From contig NZ_CALNVW010000001.1 in the NCBI RefSeq assembly GCF_940670765.1, positions 106,265-170,264 on the forward strand: a DNA stretch of 64,000 nt, read 5' to 3'. The notes below the pieces were generated by a model. The model was not told where the DNA came from, did no database searches, and saw only the letters and a list, made by a program, of their open reading frames with translations. The stretch comes from Streptomyces sp. A 4/2 (lineage in GTDB: Bacteria > Actinomycetota > Actinomycetes > Streptomycetales > Streptomycetaceae). The number at the start of each line of letters is the position of its first letter. The stretch's first letter is position 1. Positions 18,765 through 27,826 of the stretch are shown here, piece after piece. A program made the translations under genes and the position numbers.

Positions 18765-20180
18765 TCAGCCCATGGACTCCAGCGTCCTACCCTTGGTCTC
18801 CTTCACGAACAGGAGCACGAACGGGATCGAGAGCGCCGCGAAGAACGTATAGATGACGTACGTCGCGGAGAGATTCCAGTCGGACAGGCTCGGGAAGCTG
18901 GCCGTGATCGCCCAGTTGGCGATCCACTGGGCGGACGCGGCCACACCCAGGGCGGCGGCCCGGATCTTGTTGGGGAACATCTCGCCGAGCAGCACCCAGA
19001 CGACCACACCCCAGGACATCGCGAAGAAGAAGACGAACCAGTGGGCCGCGATCAGGGCGACCCAGCCCTGGGCGGTCGGCAGCTTGCCGTGGACCAGGTG
19101 GTACGAGAAGGCCCAGGCCTCCAGCGCGAGTCCGATGACCATGCCCACGGAACCGATCAGCACGAGCGGCCTGCGGCCGATCCTGTCGACGAAGATCATC
19201 GCGACGACGGTGCCGATGATGTTGATGATCGACGTCGTGAACGAGTAGAAGAACGAGGTCGTCGGGTCGATGCCGACCGACTGCCACAGCCTCGACGAGT
19301 AGTAGAAGGCCACGTTGATGCCGACGAGTTGCTGGAAGGCGGAGAGGCCGATACCGATCCAGACGATCCGCTTGAAGTAGAAGCCGCCGCCGAGCAGGTC
19401 CTTGAAGGTCGACTTGTGCTCGCGCCGCATGGCGTGCTCGATCTCGGCCACGCGGGCGTCCAGATCGATGTCCGTGCCCTCGACGTCGGCCAGCACCTGC
19501 TTGGCCCGCGCCTCCTTGCCCGCCGAGATCAGATAGCGCGGGGACTCGGGGATCGCGAAGGAGAGCAGACCGTAGATGACGGCCGGGATGACCATGACGC
19601 CGAGCATCACCTGCCAGGCCTCGACGCCCAGCAGCTGTCCGCGCTGGTTGCCGTTGGCCGCCTGCAGGATGCCGTAGTTGACGAGCTGCGAGACGGCGAT
19701 ACCGATGACGATCGCCGCCTGCTGGAAGGACCCGAGCCGGCCGCGGTAGGCGGGCGGTGAGACCTCGGCGATGTAGGCGGGACCGATCACCGAGGCCATC
19801 CCGATACCGAAGCCGCCGATGATCCGCCACATGGCCAGGTCCCAGAGAGCGAAGGGCAACGCGGAGCCGATGGCGCTGATGGTGAACAGCACCGACGCGA
19901 TCTGCATGCACCGGATCCGTCCGATGCGGTCGGCGATGCGGCCCGCGGTGGCGGCGCCGATCGCACAGCCGATCAGCGCGATGGCGATGACCTGGGCCAG
20001 GGTGGCGGACCCGATGTCGTAGCGGCTCTGGATGGCCTCGACCGCACCGTTGATCACAGAGCTGTCGTAACCGAAGAGGAACCCGCCCATGGCGGCAGCC
20101 GCGGTGATGAAGATGACGTGCGCGAGGTGCTCCGTGGCAGCCGGACTGCCCCCGGGCTGCGGTGTCGCCGTGCTGGTCAC
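18765..20180 (-). CDS. glcP: Glucose permease GlcP (sugar porter, MFS)
   Basis: Proton-coupled glucose uptake permease. In S. coelicolor, glucose enters mainly by GlcP rather than the PTS, and glcP1 sits at this position beside smc. The GTG at 20180 has GAGGAG five bases upstream; the product is 471 aa with 12 predicted helices. Sugar-porter motifs: GRIADRIGRIR (loop 2-3), RGRLGSFQQ, PESPRYL (end of helix 6), DRIGRRPL (loop 8-9) and KETKGRTLE at the C-terminus. Regulation cannot be read from the 125 bases upstream. Confidence 0.92.
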   Translation of the reverse strand: MTSTATPQPGGSPAATEHLAHVIFITAAAAMGGFLFGYDSSVINGAVEAIQSRYDIGSATLAQVIAIALIGCAIGAATAGRIADRIGRIRCMQIASVLFTISAIGSALPFALWDLAMWRIIGGFGIGMASVIGPAYIAEVSPPAYRGRLGSFQQAAIVIGIAVSQLVNYGILQAANGNQRGQLLGVEAWQVMLGVMVIPAVIYGLLSFAIPESPRYLISAGKEARAKQVLADVEGTDIDLDARVAEIEHAMRREHKSTFKDLLGGGFYFKRIVWIGIGLSAFQQLVGINVAFYYSSRLWQSVGIDPTTSFFYSFTTSIINIIGTVVAMIFVDRIGRRPLVLIGSVGMVIGLALEAWAFSYHLVHGKLPTAQGWVALIAAHWFVFFFAMSWGVVVWVLLGEMFPNKIRAAALGVAASAQWIANWAITASFPSLSDWNLSATYVIYTFFAALSIPFVLLFVKETKGRTLESMG

Positions 20181-20305
20181 ATGAACTCCTCGGGCACGTC
20201 CGCTAGGACGGGCATGGGGGTACGAGCCCCTCCAGTTGGTCACAGCTTCCGGGAGGTCACCACTCGGCGGACCGGCAGGTGGAGAGCCCGCCGGACGCTG
20301 TCCTC

Positions 20306-23300
20306 TCAGCGCAGGCGCTGGCTGATGACCTTGGACACCCCGTCGCCCTGCATGGAAACGCCGTAGAGCGCGTCGGCCACTTCCATCGTCCGCTTCTGAT
20401 GAGTGATCACGATCAGCTGGGAACTCTCCTGGAGTTCCTCCATGATCCTGATCAGCCGCTGCAGATTGGTGTCGTCCAGCGCGGCCTCGACCTCGTCCAT
20501 CACGTAGAAAGGGCTCGGCCTGGCCTTGAAGATCGACACCAGCAGGGCCACGGCGGTCAGCGAACGCTCCCCGCCGGACAGCAGCGAGAGGCGCTTGACC
20601 TTTTTGCCCGGGGGCCTGGCCTCGACGTCGATGCCGGTGGTCAGCATGTTGTCGGGGTCGGTCAGGACCAGCCGCCCGTCGCCGCCGGGGAAGAGACGTG
20701 CGAAGACCCCTTCGAACTCGCGGGCGGTGTCGCGGTACGCCTCGGTGAAGACCTGTTCGACCCGCTCGTCGACCTCCTTCACGACCAGCAACAGGTCGGC
20801 CCTGGTCTTCTTCAGGTCCTCCAGCTGCTCGGAGAGGAACTTGTGCCGCTCCTCCAGGGCCGAGAATTCCTCCAGGGCGAGCGGATTCACCTTCCCGAGT
20901 TGCTGATACGCCCGTTCGGCCGACCGGAGCCGCTTCTCCTGGTCGGCCCTGACGAACGGCACGGGCTGGTTCCGCGGGTGGTCCGGGTCGTCGGGCAACT
21001 CCTCGCCCTCCGCGGCCGGGGACGGCGGTACCGGCTGGCCCGGCCCGTAGTCCGCCACCAGACCGGCCGGTTCCACACCCAGCTCCTCCAGGGCCTTCTC
21101 CTCCAACTGCTCGATCCGCAGCCGCTTCTCGGCGCCCAGCACTTCGCCGCGGTGGACCGAGTCGGTGAGTTTGTCCAGCTCGCCCTTGAGGTCCCGGCCG
21201 CGGTTCCGCTCGGCCACCAGTTCCTGCTCGCGCCCGGCCTTCGCGGCCTCGGCCACGGCCCGCTCCTGCTCGGCCCGTACGAGGGACACCTCGACATGGG
21301 CGAGCAACTGCCGGGCGCCGTCCGCGACGGCCGACGCCACCTCGGCCTCCTGACGCAGCCGGGCCCGGCGCTGCTCGGCCCGCGCCCGCGCTTCCCGCTC
21401 GGCGCGCGCTCCCCGGTCGAGTGACTCGGCCCGCCCCGCGAGCCCCTTCACGCGCTCCTCGTGCGTACGGGCCTGGAGCCGCGCCTCCATCTCGGTCTGC
21501 CGGGCGTTGGCGCCGTCGGCGGCCAGCCGGTCCCGTACGGAGGTGTCCGGCTCCTCGTCCCCGACGGGGCTCGCTTCCTCGGCCACCAGCAGCCGCTCGG
21601 CCAGTTCCTCGGCCTCACCGGTCGCACGCTCCAGCGCGTCCTGCGCCTTGGCAGCAGCCGCCGCCGACCGCTCGGCCTCGCCCGCCGCACCGCGCGCCTG
21701 CCCGGCCAGCCGCCCGAGCTGCTGGGCGACACCGGACTTCTCCCGGTCGGCGGCGCGCCGCAGCTCCACCAGTTCCTCGACGAGGGCCGCACACTCCGTA
21801 CGACGCTCGCCCGCGGTGTGCTGGGCCGCCGCCAGTTCCTCGCACCGCACGGCCAGATCGGCCAGTTCGGCGGCGGCCTCGTCGACGGACGCCTGGACTT
21901 CGAGCAGACTGGGCGCGCCCGCGGACCCGCCGTGCGCGAAGTGCGCCCCGAGGACATCTCCCTCGGCGGTGACCGCGGTCAGTCCGGGACGGGCGGCGAT
22001 CAGATCCTCGGCGTCCTCCAGCGTCCCTACGACCACGATGTCCCGCAGCAGCCTGTGTACGGCGGGCAGTAGCCCGGCGGGCCCGTCGACGAGATCCACG
22101 GCGAGGGGCGCGACGAGCGGGACGGTGCTGCGGGGGTGCTGCGCCGGTTCGCCCGACAGTTCGGCGGACGTCCCTGCGGACGGTTCGCCGGACAGCCCGT
22201 CGGACGGTGGCTCCGTGCGGCCCCTGCCTGCGCCGTCGGTCCCCGCCACGCGCGCCACGGCGCCAGATGTGTCCCCGCCGGCCTGCCCGGGAAGTGCCAC
22301 CGGCGCCGGGCCGTCCGATGCGGTGTGCTGTCCGGGGATGGTGTCCGGGGAAGAGGACAGGGACGAGGACGGGGACGGGGACGGGATCACGGCGTCGGCC
22401 GCGGGTGCTCCGCTCTCCCCTGCGGCCTGGCCGGGAAGCCCGTTCACCCGGTTCTCCTGCGGCGCCGCGGCCGTACCGGGCAGCAGCGTCGCCCGCCCCG
22501 CGTCCCGTTTCCGCAGCAGCCGGATCGCGTCCGCGGCCGTGGCCGGGTCGCGCACAGCGAGCGCGTCGGCGGCGACGCCCAGTGCCGCCGCCACCGGGAC
22601 CTCGTACCCGGCCGTCACCGTCAGCAGTTCGGCGGCCGGACCCAGCAAACCCTCGGGCCGGTCCTCGGCTCCCAGCAGGACGCCCGTACCGTCCTTGCGA
22701 CGCAGCCCCAGCGCCAGCGCCTCGTGTCTGGCCGCCACCGCGGCGCGCTTGCGCTCGGCGGCCGTCGCCGCCTCCCGGGCGGCGGTGAGCCCGGCCTCGG
22801 CTTCCACGAGGGCGGTCTTCGCCGCGCTGTGCCGGTCGGCCAGCTCCCGGTCGTCGACATCGAGGCCGTCCACCTCGGCCTTGAGCTGCTCGTACTCCTG
22901 CTGCGCGGCGACGGCCCGTTCCTGCGCCCCGTCCCGTGCCTCGGCGAGCCGGTCGATCTCGGCCTGGGCCGAACCCGCCCTGCTGCGGGCCGCGTTGACC
23001 TGCCCGTGCAGCCGGGCGAGACCCTCGCGCCGGTCGGCGATGGCCCGCGCCGCGTCCTTGAGCCTGCGCTCCTCGGCCGCCAGGTCCCGCTCCAGATCGG
23101 CCCGGTGGGCGGCGGTGTCCTCCAGCGCGCGCTCCGCCGATTCGAGCGCGGCCTCCAGTTCGGCCTCCTGCTCCCGGATCCTGGCGGCCTCGCGCTCCAT
23201 CTCCTCGGGGTCGCGCCCCCGCCGCTCCTCGTCCGGGGCGGCGGACGCGCTCTTCACGCGCGCGTCCGCGAGCGAGACGGTGCCACGCACCCGTTCGGCC

Positions 23301-24187
23301 AGCTGCGACAGTTCGTACCAGGTCTGCTGGGCCTGCTGGAGCCGTGGCGCCAGCCGCCGCACCTCGTCCTCCAGGCCTGCCTCGCGGGACAGCGCGGCCT
23401 TCAGCGCCGCCTCGGCCGTCTCCCTGCGCTGTTTCAGCGCGGCCTCGTCGGCGATCTCGGTGCGCAGGGCCTCCCGCATCGTCACCAGGTCGTCGGCGAG
23501 CAGCCGCAGTCTGGCGTCGCGCAGATCGGCCTGGATGACGGCGGCGCGCCGGGCGACCGCGGCCTGCCTCCCCAACGGCTTGAGCTGGCGCCGCAGTTCA
23601 TCGGTCAGGTCCTGGACACGCGCGAGGTTGGCCTGCATCGCGTCCAGCTTCCGCAGCGCCTTCTCTTTCCGCTTGCGGTGCTTGAGCACGCCCGCCGCCT
23701 CTTCGACAAAGGCTCTCCGCCCCATCGGGTCGGCGTGCAGGACGGAGTCGAGCTGGCCCTGCCCGACGATGACGTGCATCTCACGGCCGATACCGGAATC
23801 CGAGAGCAATTCCTGGATGTCGAGCAGCCGGCAGGTGTCGCCGTTGATCTGGTATTCGCTGCCACCGTTGCGGAACATGATCCGGGTGAGCGTGACTTCG
23901 GCGTACTCGATGGGCAGCGCGCCGTCCGAGTTGTCGATGGTGAGCGAGACCTCGGCGCGTCCCAGCGGCGGCCGGCCGGTCGTCCCGGCGAAGATCACGT
24001 CTTCCATCTTGCCGCCGCGCAGCGACTTCGCCCCCTGCTCGCCCATGACCCAGGAAAGCGCGTCGACCACATTGGATTTACCTGATCCATTGGGCCCCAC
24101 GACGCAGGTGATGCCCGGCTCGAACCGCAGTGTGGTGGCCGAGGCAAAGGATTTGAACCCGCGCAGGGTCATGGCCTTGAGGTGCAC
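20306..24187 (-). CDS. smc: Chromosome segregation ATPase SMC
   Basis: Core of the condensin-like SMC-ScpAB complex that organises and segregates the chromosome. Walker A is GPNGSGKS at residues 31-38; the C-terminal head has LLSGGERSLTAVALL and Walker B YVMDEVEAALDD. Two long coiled coils flank the hinge. At 1293 aa it is about 100 residues longer than typical Streptomyces SMC. The excess is a Ser/Pro/Gly/Ala-rich low-complexity insertion inside the hinge, roughly residues 575-686 (about 22128-22462), with no coiled-coil character. The ATG at 24187 begins MHLKAMTLRGFKSFA, the standard N-terminus. Confidence 0.98.
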   Translation of the reverse strand: MHLKAMTLRGFKSFASATTLRFEPGITCVVGPNGSGKSNVVDALSWVMGEQGAKSLRGGKMEDVIFAGTTGRPPLGRAEVSLTIDNSDGALPIEYAEVTLTRIMFRNGGSEYQINGDTCRLLDIQELLSDSGIGREMHVIVGQGQLDSVLHADPMGRRAFVEEAAGVLKHRKRKEKALRKLDAMQANLARVQDLTDELRRQLKPLGRQAAVARRAAVIQADLRDARLRLLADDLVTMREALRTEIADEAALKQRRETAEAALKAALSREAGLEDEVRRLAPRLQQAQQTWYELSQLAERVRGTVSLADARVKSASAAPDEERRGRDPEEMEREAARIREQEAELEAALESAERALEDTAAHRADLERDLAAEERRLKDAARAIADRREGLARLHGQVNAARSRAGSAQAEIDRLAEARDGAQERAVAAQQEYEQLKAEVDGLDVDDRELADRHSAAKTALVEAEAGLTAAREAATAAERKRAAVAARHEALALGLRRKDGTGVLLGAEDRPEGLLGPAAELLTVTAGYEVPVAAALGVAADALAVRDPATAADAIRLLRKRDAGRATLLPGTAAAPQENRVNGLPGQAAGESGAPAADAVIPSPSPSSSLSSSPDTIPGQHTASDGPAPVALPGQAGGDTSGAVARVAGTDGAGRGRTEPPSDGLSGEPSAGTSAELSGEPAQHPRSTVPLVAPLAVDLVDGPAGLLPAVHRLLRDIVVVGTLEDAEDLIAARPGLTAVTAEGDVLGAHFAHGGSAGAPSLLEVQASVDEAAAELADLAVRCEELAAAQHTAGERRTECAALVEELVELRRAADREKSGVAQQLGRLAGQARGAAGEAERSAAAAAKAQDALERATGEAEELAERLLVAEEASPVGDEEPDTSVRDRLAADGANARQTEMEARLQARTHEERVKGLAGRAESLDRGARAEREARARAEQRRARLRQEAEVASAVADGARQLLAHVEVSLVRAEQERAVAEAAKAGREQELVAERNRGRDLKGELDKLTDSVHRGEVLGAEKRLRIEQLEEKALEELGVEPAGLVADYGPGQPVPPSPAAEGEELPDDPDHPRNQPVPFVRADQEKRLRSAERAYQQLGKVNPLALEEFSALEERHKFLSEQLEDLKKTRADLLLVVKEVDERVEQVFTEAYRDTAREFEGVFARLFPGGDGRLVLTDPDNMLTTGIDVEARPPGKKVKRLSLLSGGERSLTAVALLVSIFKARPSPFYVMDEVEAALDDTNLQRLIRIMEELQESSQLIVITHQKRTMEVADALYGVSMQGDGVSKVISQRLR

Positions 24188-24340
24188 GCCGTCGGACTCT
24201 ACCTTTCACTGTCGGTTTCACCCACGAAGGTGCAGGGCACATCAGACGGTAAAGGACGTACGCGCGACGAAGCGATGTACAGCGGGGGAAGTCCGCGTCT
24301 GCGTGATGCGGTCATCGGCAAGCGGGGGAGAGTGAGCAGA

Positions 24341-24362
24341 AAGAAGGGACGCCGAAGCGTCC
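24341..24362 (-). terminator. Terminator hairpin after the 71-aa gene
   Basis: 9-bp stem (24341-24349 with 24354-24362); on the minus strand the loop reads TTCG. It lies about 85 bases past the stop of the small coiled-coil gene and upstream of smc. Nothing else is seen in 24188-24447. Confidence 0.75.
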
Positions 24363-24447
24363 CTTGCATATCCTTGCGCATTGGATCTCAAGCGGCTGAC
24401 GGATCAGCCCGACCGTCCCTTATGGGGCTTCCTTTGTGAGGCTTCGG

Positions 24448-24663
24448 TCAGGTGAGCGCAGGCTCCGCGTGGGGTACGTCGATGTCGATACCGTCGAGCA
24501 ACGAGTCTCCGTGGTGCTGAACAGCGGCGGCCAGCGCGTCGTTCTCGGACTGAATCCGTACGAGCTCGGATTCGAGGTCCTGGACGCGCTGCTGAAGCCG
24601 TCGCATCTCGGAGAGAAGTCGCGGGTCGGAACCGCCGACGTAACCGAGAAGCGCCTTTGCCAT
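24448..24663 (-). CDS. Small coiled-coil protein of unknown function
   Basis: 71 aa, not assigned to a family I can name, though similar small proteins occur beside smc in other streptomycetes. It starts with MAKALLGYVGGSDPRLL. A heptad-like amphipathic helix follows (about residues 18-50, EMRRLQQRVQDLESELVRIQ...), then a short acidic tail. The ATG follows GGAGG at a good distance and the codon third positions are G/C-rich, so it is a real gene. Oligomerisation by coiled coil is inferred; a role near SMC is only suggested by position. Confidence 0.75.
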   Translation of the reverse strand: MAKALLGYVGGSDPRLLSEMRRLQQRVQDLESELVRIQSENDALAAAVQHHGDSLLDGIDIDVPHAEPALT

Positions 24664-25035
24664 GATGGATGGTCCTCCACACTGAGTGACCGACCGGAGA
24701 AGTGGCGGGTCATAGGGGGAATCGCACCCGCGGTACTCGGCAGCCTCTAGAGTCTCTGCGTTTTCCTACTGCCAAGCAGCTGAGGTGCGCGGGGCTTCCA
24801 GGGTCTCACCAAAAAGTTTGACGGTCAACACGATCACAGCCCGTATCGAAGGGCAGACCCGGGGGCGCACGGCAGGGCGACCTGCGGTGCGGCTCTCCTG
24901 CGGGGCCCTGAGGGCGTGGAGATCATCGCTACCGCCGCAGCCTGGCACGGAGTGCGCTTCTTGGCAACCACCAGGCATTTTCTGCCTTACGTATATGCCA
25001 GGGGCAGATGGTCCGTCCGGCGCGCCCCGGCCGGG
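24664..25035. other. 372-base gap between acyP and the small coiled-coil gene
   Basis: No gene is supported. It holds a short perfect inverted repeat TTGAC-G-GTCAA at 24818-24828, followed by relatively AT-rich sequence, which could be an operator or part of a minus-strand promoter. No matching -10 element is convincing. Confidence 0.4.
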
Positions 25036-25317
25036 TCAGCGGATCGCGAAGGTCGCGTACCCACCGCGCGGAGTGTCCCAGATCTCAGTGACACCGTCGA
25101 CTCTGCCGGGTGTGTCGGACGACCTCAGCCACTCCAGCAGAAGGTGACACTTCTCGCGCGGGCCCTCGGCCACGATCTGCACTCTGCCGTCCTCCAGATT
25201 GAGGGCGAATCCGGTGAGGCCACCGATCTCCAGCGCATTGGCCCTGGTGAACCAGCGGAAACCCACTCCCTGGACCTTGCCGCGCACCCAGGCGGTAAGC
25301 CGTGCATCTTCGTTCAT
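25036..25317 (-). CDS. acyP: Acylphosphatase
   Basis: Hydrolyses acyl phosphates such as acetyl phosphate or carbamoyl phosphate. The 93-aa protein has the family signature [12 protein letters not shown]. The catalytic pair is R21 (in GVGFR) and N40 (in FALN), and the C-terminus YATFAIR is typical. It is divergent from the CAP-domain gene. Confidence 0.95.
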   Translation of the reverse strand: MNEDARLTAWVRGKVQGVGFRWFTRANALEIGGLTGFALNLEDGRVQIVAEGPREKCHLLLEWLRSSDTPGRVDGVTEIWDTPRGGYATFAIR

Positions 25318-25399
25318 AGCCGAAACGCTAACCGGCCAATCGGCTCACCCGCACCTCGCCCCCACGCCTCATGGACTACAGTCCCGACCCAATGCGCCT

Positions 25400-25413
25400 C
25401 ACCCGTACGGGTG
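25400..25413. promoter_or_regulatory. 14-bp perfect palindrome upstream of the CAP gene
   Basis: CACCCGTACGGGTG is a perfect palindrome 38 bases upstream of the CAP-domain gene's GTG and about 80 bases upstream of acyP. It could be an operator for either divergent gene or a short RNA hairpin in the leader. The protein that would bind it is unknown. Confidence 0.45.
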
Positions 25414-25450
25414 AATTTCGTTGACGTCGAGCTTGAGGAAGGCACCGCCT

Positions 25451-26356
25451 GTGGGACGCCATCGTCGCTCTGCCGCCGTACCGGCGCCCGCCCCTGACCA
25501 CCCGGCGGCCCCGGACAGCTCGCACCACGGCCGCGCGCGCCGCAAGGAGCGGAAGGCCACGCCCGTACGCACCGGGCTGCTGGGGGTGTCGGCCGCCGTC
25601 GCGGTCGGCGCCGTGGCCATGGCATCAGGGCTGCTGCCCGGCGGGGACACCTACACGGTGGGCGGTTCCGGCGGCAGTGACCAGGTGCGCGCCGACGGGG
25701 TGCCGGACCTCCAGACGCAGGGCGGATCGTCCGCCACACCTGCATCGGGCACCCCCTCCGCCCCGACCGGCTCGGCCTCCGCCCACGCGCCGTCGGCCGC
25801 TCCGTCGCCACGTAAGGAGAAGGTCTCCGGTTCGCCCTCGGATTCCCCCTCGGAACGGACCGGCCCGAAGGCGAAGCAGAGCAGCGGGGCCGCGGCGCAC
25901 AGCGCCGCCCCGACCCGTACCACCACTGCGATGCCCGAGCGTACGGAGTCCGCGCGGCCCCGGGCAGCGACCAGCTCCGAGAGCGCGGCGGCGGCAGCGG
26001 TGCTGAGCCTGGTCAACCAGCAGCGGGCGCAGGCCGGTTGCCGGCCCGTACAGGCCGACGGCGACCTCGCCGCGCTGGCCGGGGCCTTCAGCGACGACAT
26101 GGCGGCGCGCGGCTTCTTCGACCACACCGACCCCGACGGCGCCACCCCCTGGGACCGGGCCGACAAGGCCGGGGTCACGGGTCTGGGCGGCGAGAACATA
26201 GCGAAGGGGCAGAGCGACGCCACCGCGGTGATGAACGCGTGGATGAACAGTCCGGGCCACCGCGCGAACATTCTCAACTGCGACTTCAAGACGCTGGGCG
26301 TCGGCGTGCACTTCGGGTCCGGCGGTCCCTGGTGGACCCAGGACTTCGGCTTCTGA
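25451..26356 (+). CDS. Secreted CAP/SCP-domain protein
   Basis: Extracytoplasmic protein of the CAP (SCP/PR-1) superfamily. The GTG at 25451 follows GAGGAAGG and gives 301 aa beginning MGRHRRSAAV, a common opening in this group. A hydrophobic helix near residues 40-58 (VRTGLLGVSAAVAVGAVAMA) is a signal anchor or signal peptide. A Ser/Thr/Pro-rich low-complexity linker runs to about 180. The C-terminal CAP domain (about 185-301) has FDHTDPDG, GGENIAKG, HRANILN and WWTQDFGF. Function in Streptomyces is unknown; the linker suggests display at or beyond the cell wall. Confidence 0.87.
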   Translation: MGRHRRSAAVPAPAPDHPAAPDSSHHGRARRKERKATPVRTGLLGVSAAVAVGAVAMASGLLPGGDTYTVGGSGGSDQVRADGVPDLQTQGGSSATPASGTPSAPTGSASAHAPSAAPSPRKEKVSGSPSDSPSERTGPKAKQSSGAAAHSAAPTRTTTAMPERTESARPRAATSSESAAAAAVLSLVNQQRAQAGCRPVQADGDLAALAGAFSDDMAARGFFDHTDPDGATPWDRADKAGVTGLGGENIAKGQSDATAVMNAWMNSPGHRANILNCDFKTLGVGVHFGSGGPWWTQDFGF

Positions 26357-26388
26357 ACCGCGGCGCGGTACCGCAGTAGGCTGGCCGT

Positions 26389-26802
26389 ATGGAAAGCACG
26401 GTTCGCGACGACAGCGCCGCCGACCTGCCGTTCGACGTGTTCGCCAGAGCGTGCCCTTCGCGCGGCACCCTGGAGAACGTCACGGGCCGCTGGGGCAGCC
26501 TGACGGTCGGCGCCCTGCACGAGCACCCCTTGCGCTTCAACGAGCTGCGCCGGCGCGTCGACGGCATCAGCGAGAAGATGCTCTCCCGGACGCTGCACGC
26601 GCTGGAACGTGACGGCCTCGTGCACCGCGAGGCGCAGCCGACCAATCCGCCCCGCGTCGACTACGAACTCACGGCCCTGGGCCACGATGTCGCGGAGCGG
26701 CTGCTCGGGCTGATCGAGCTCGTCGAGGGGCGGATGGACGAAGTACTCACAGCACGCGGGCGGTACGACTCGGCGCACGGCGATCCGCAGGAGCGCGCGT
26801 AG
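26389..26802 (+). CDS. HxlR-family transcriptional regulator
   Basis: Winged-helix MarR/HxlR-type regulator, 137 aa. Features are the N-terminal CPSRGTLENVTGRWGSLTVGA, the recognition region FNELRRRVDGISEKMLSRTLHALERDG (about 48-74) and the wing with YELTALG. HxlR proteins often control a divergent oxidoreductase gene, but none is adjacent here; mutM is convergent. Only 32 bases separate it from the CAP gene, so it may be co-transcribed with it. The start Met lies just after the CAP stop, with a weak ribosome-binding site. Confidence 0.88.
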   Translation: MESTVRDDSAADLPFDVFARACPSRGTLENVTGRWGSLTVGALHEHPLRFNELRRRVDGISEKMLSRTLHALERDGLVHREAQPTNPPRVDYELTALGHDVAERLLGLIELVEGRMDEVLTARGRYDSAHGDPQERA

Positions 26803-26867
26803 CGTTCCGGGGCCCCGAAGCGCACTCACTGGATTCCAGCAGGTCGGAGCCTTCCAGCCGGAGCCTT

Positions 26868-27728
26868 CTAGAGCGAGCCGGCCGGTGGGCGCTGGCAGCG
26901 CGGGCAGAAGTAGCTCGACCGGTTCATCCAGGGGCGGCGGCGCATGGCGGTGCCACAGCGGCGGCATGGTTCGTCCTCGCGCCCGTAGGCGTCCAGCGAC
27001 CGTTCGAAGTAGCCCGATTCACCGTTCACGTTGACGTAGAGGCTGTCGAAGCTGGTGCCGCCGACAGCGAGCGCCTCGTTCATCACATCCCGTACGTGAC
27101 CGAGGAGTTCCGCGGTGCGCGGGCGGGTGAGGGTGGCGGTGGGGCGCTCGTAGTGCAGTCGCGAGCGCCAGAGCGCCTCGTCCGCGTAGATGTTGCCCAC
27201 CCCGCTGATCAGCGACTGGTCGAGCAGAGCGCGTTTGATGGTGGTACGGCGCAGTCGCAGCGCCGTGTGGAACGCGGCGTCGTCGAACTTCTCGTCCAGC
27301 GGATCGCGGGCGATGTGCGCGATGACGTCCGGCAGCCCGTCCGCGGTGTTGGGGTGCAGGGAGAGCCCGCCGAACGTGCGCTGGTCGACGAAGCGCAGCT
27401 CGGTGCCCAGGGTGTCGTCGAACCGGATACGGATCCGCAGATGCTTCTCGTCGGTGGCGTCCTCGGGCTGCACGAGGAGCTGTCCGCTCATCCCGAGATG
27501 GCCGAGGACCGAGGAGTCGGTGTCCGCCAGCGGCAGCCAGAGGTACTTCCCCCGTCGGCTCGCCACCCCGAACCGATGGCCCCGCAGCGCCGCCGCGAAG
27601 TCCTCGCCGCCCGCGGTGTGACGGCGTACGGCACGAGGGTGCAGCACCTGCACCTCGGCGACGGTACGGTCGGTGACCCAGCGCTCCAGCCCGCGCCGGA
27701 CGACTTCCACCTCGGGCAACTCGGGCAC
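26868..27728 (-). CDS. mutM: Formamidopyrimidine-DNA glycosylase MutM (Fpg)
   Basis: Excises 8-oxoguanine and formamidopyrimidines and nicks the abasic site. The GTG at 27728, preceded by GGAGG, puts the catalytic Pro2-Glu3 at the mature N-terminus ([10 protein letters not shown]); an upstream start would bury it and inactivate the enzyme. The product is 286 aa. The beta-sandwich lysine lies in SRRGKYLW near residue 58, and the C-terminal zinc finger is [13 protein letters not shown]...CPRC. It lies downstream of rnc, separated by a hairpin. Confidence 0.97.
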   Translation of the reverse strand: MPELPEVEVVRRGLERWVTDRTVAEVQVLHPRAVRRHTAGGEDFAAALRGHRFGVASRRGKYLWLPLADTDSSVLGHLGMSGQLLVQPEDATDEKHLRIRIRFDDTLGTELRFVDQRTFGGLSLHPNTADGLPDVIAHIARDPLDEKFDDAAFHTALRLRRTTIKRALLDQSLISGVGNIYADEALWRSRLHYERPTATLTRPRTAELLGHVRDVMNEALAVGGTSFDSLYVNVNGESGYFERSLDAYGREDEPCRRCGTAMRRRPWMNRSSYFCPRCQRPPAGSL

Positions 27729-27784
27729 GACTGATCCTCCGAAGGTCTGGCCGGTCAACGCGACGATGGCCGGTGCATGCGGAA

Positions 27785-27812
27785 CCGCCCGCCCCCGTGA
27801 GGGGACGGGCGG
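27785..27812 (-). terminator. Hairpin between rnc and mutM
   Basis: Stem 27785-27795 with 27801-27812, one bulged base, short loop. It lies between the rnc stop and the mutM start on the minus strand, so it would attenuate or end transcription coming from rnc. Confidence 0.55.
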
Positions 27813-27826
27813 GGAAAGAACCGGCG

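Noticed and set aside
22207..22788. Plus-strand Pro/Arg-rich frame across the SMC hinge insertion, considered as a nested gene.
   Set aside because: Only a shadow; the minus strand keeps an uninterrupted smc frame with good codon bias through the insertion.
24766..24978. Small minus-strand frame of about 70 codons in the gap between acyP and the coiled-coil gene.
   Set aside because: Weak codon bias, no ribosome-binding site, no recognisable motif.
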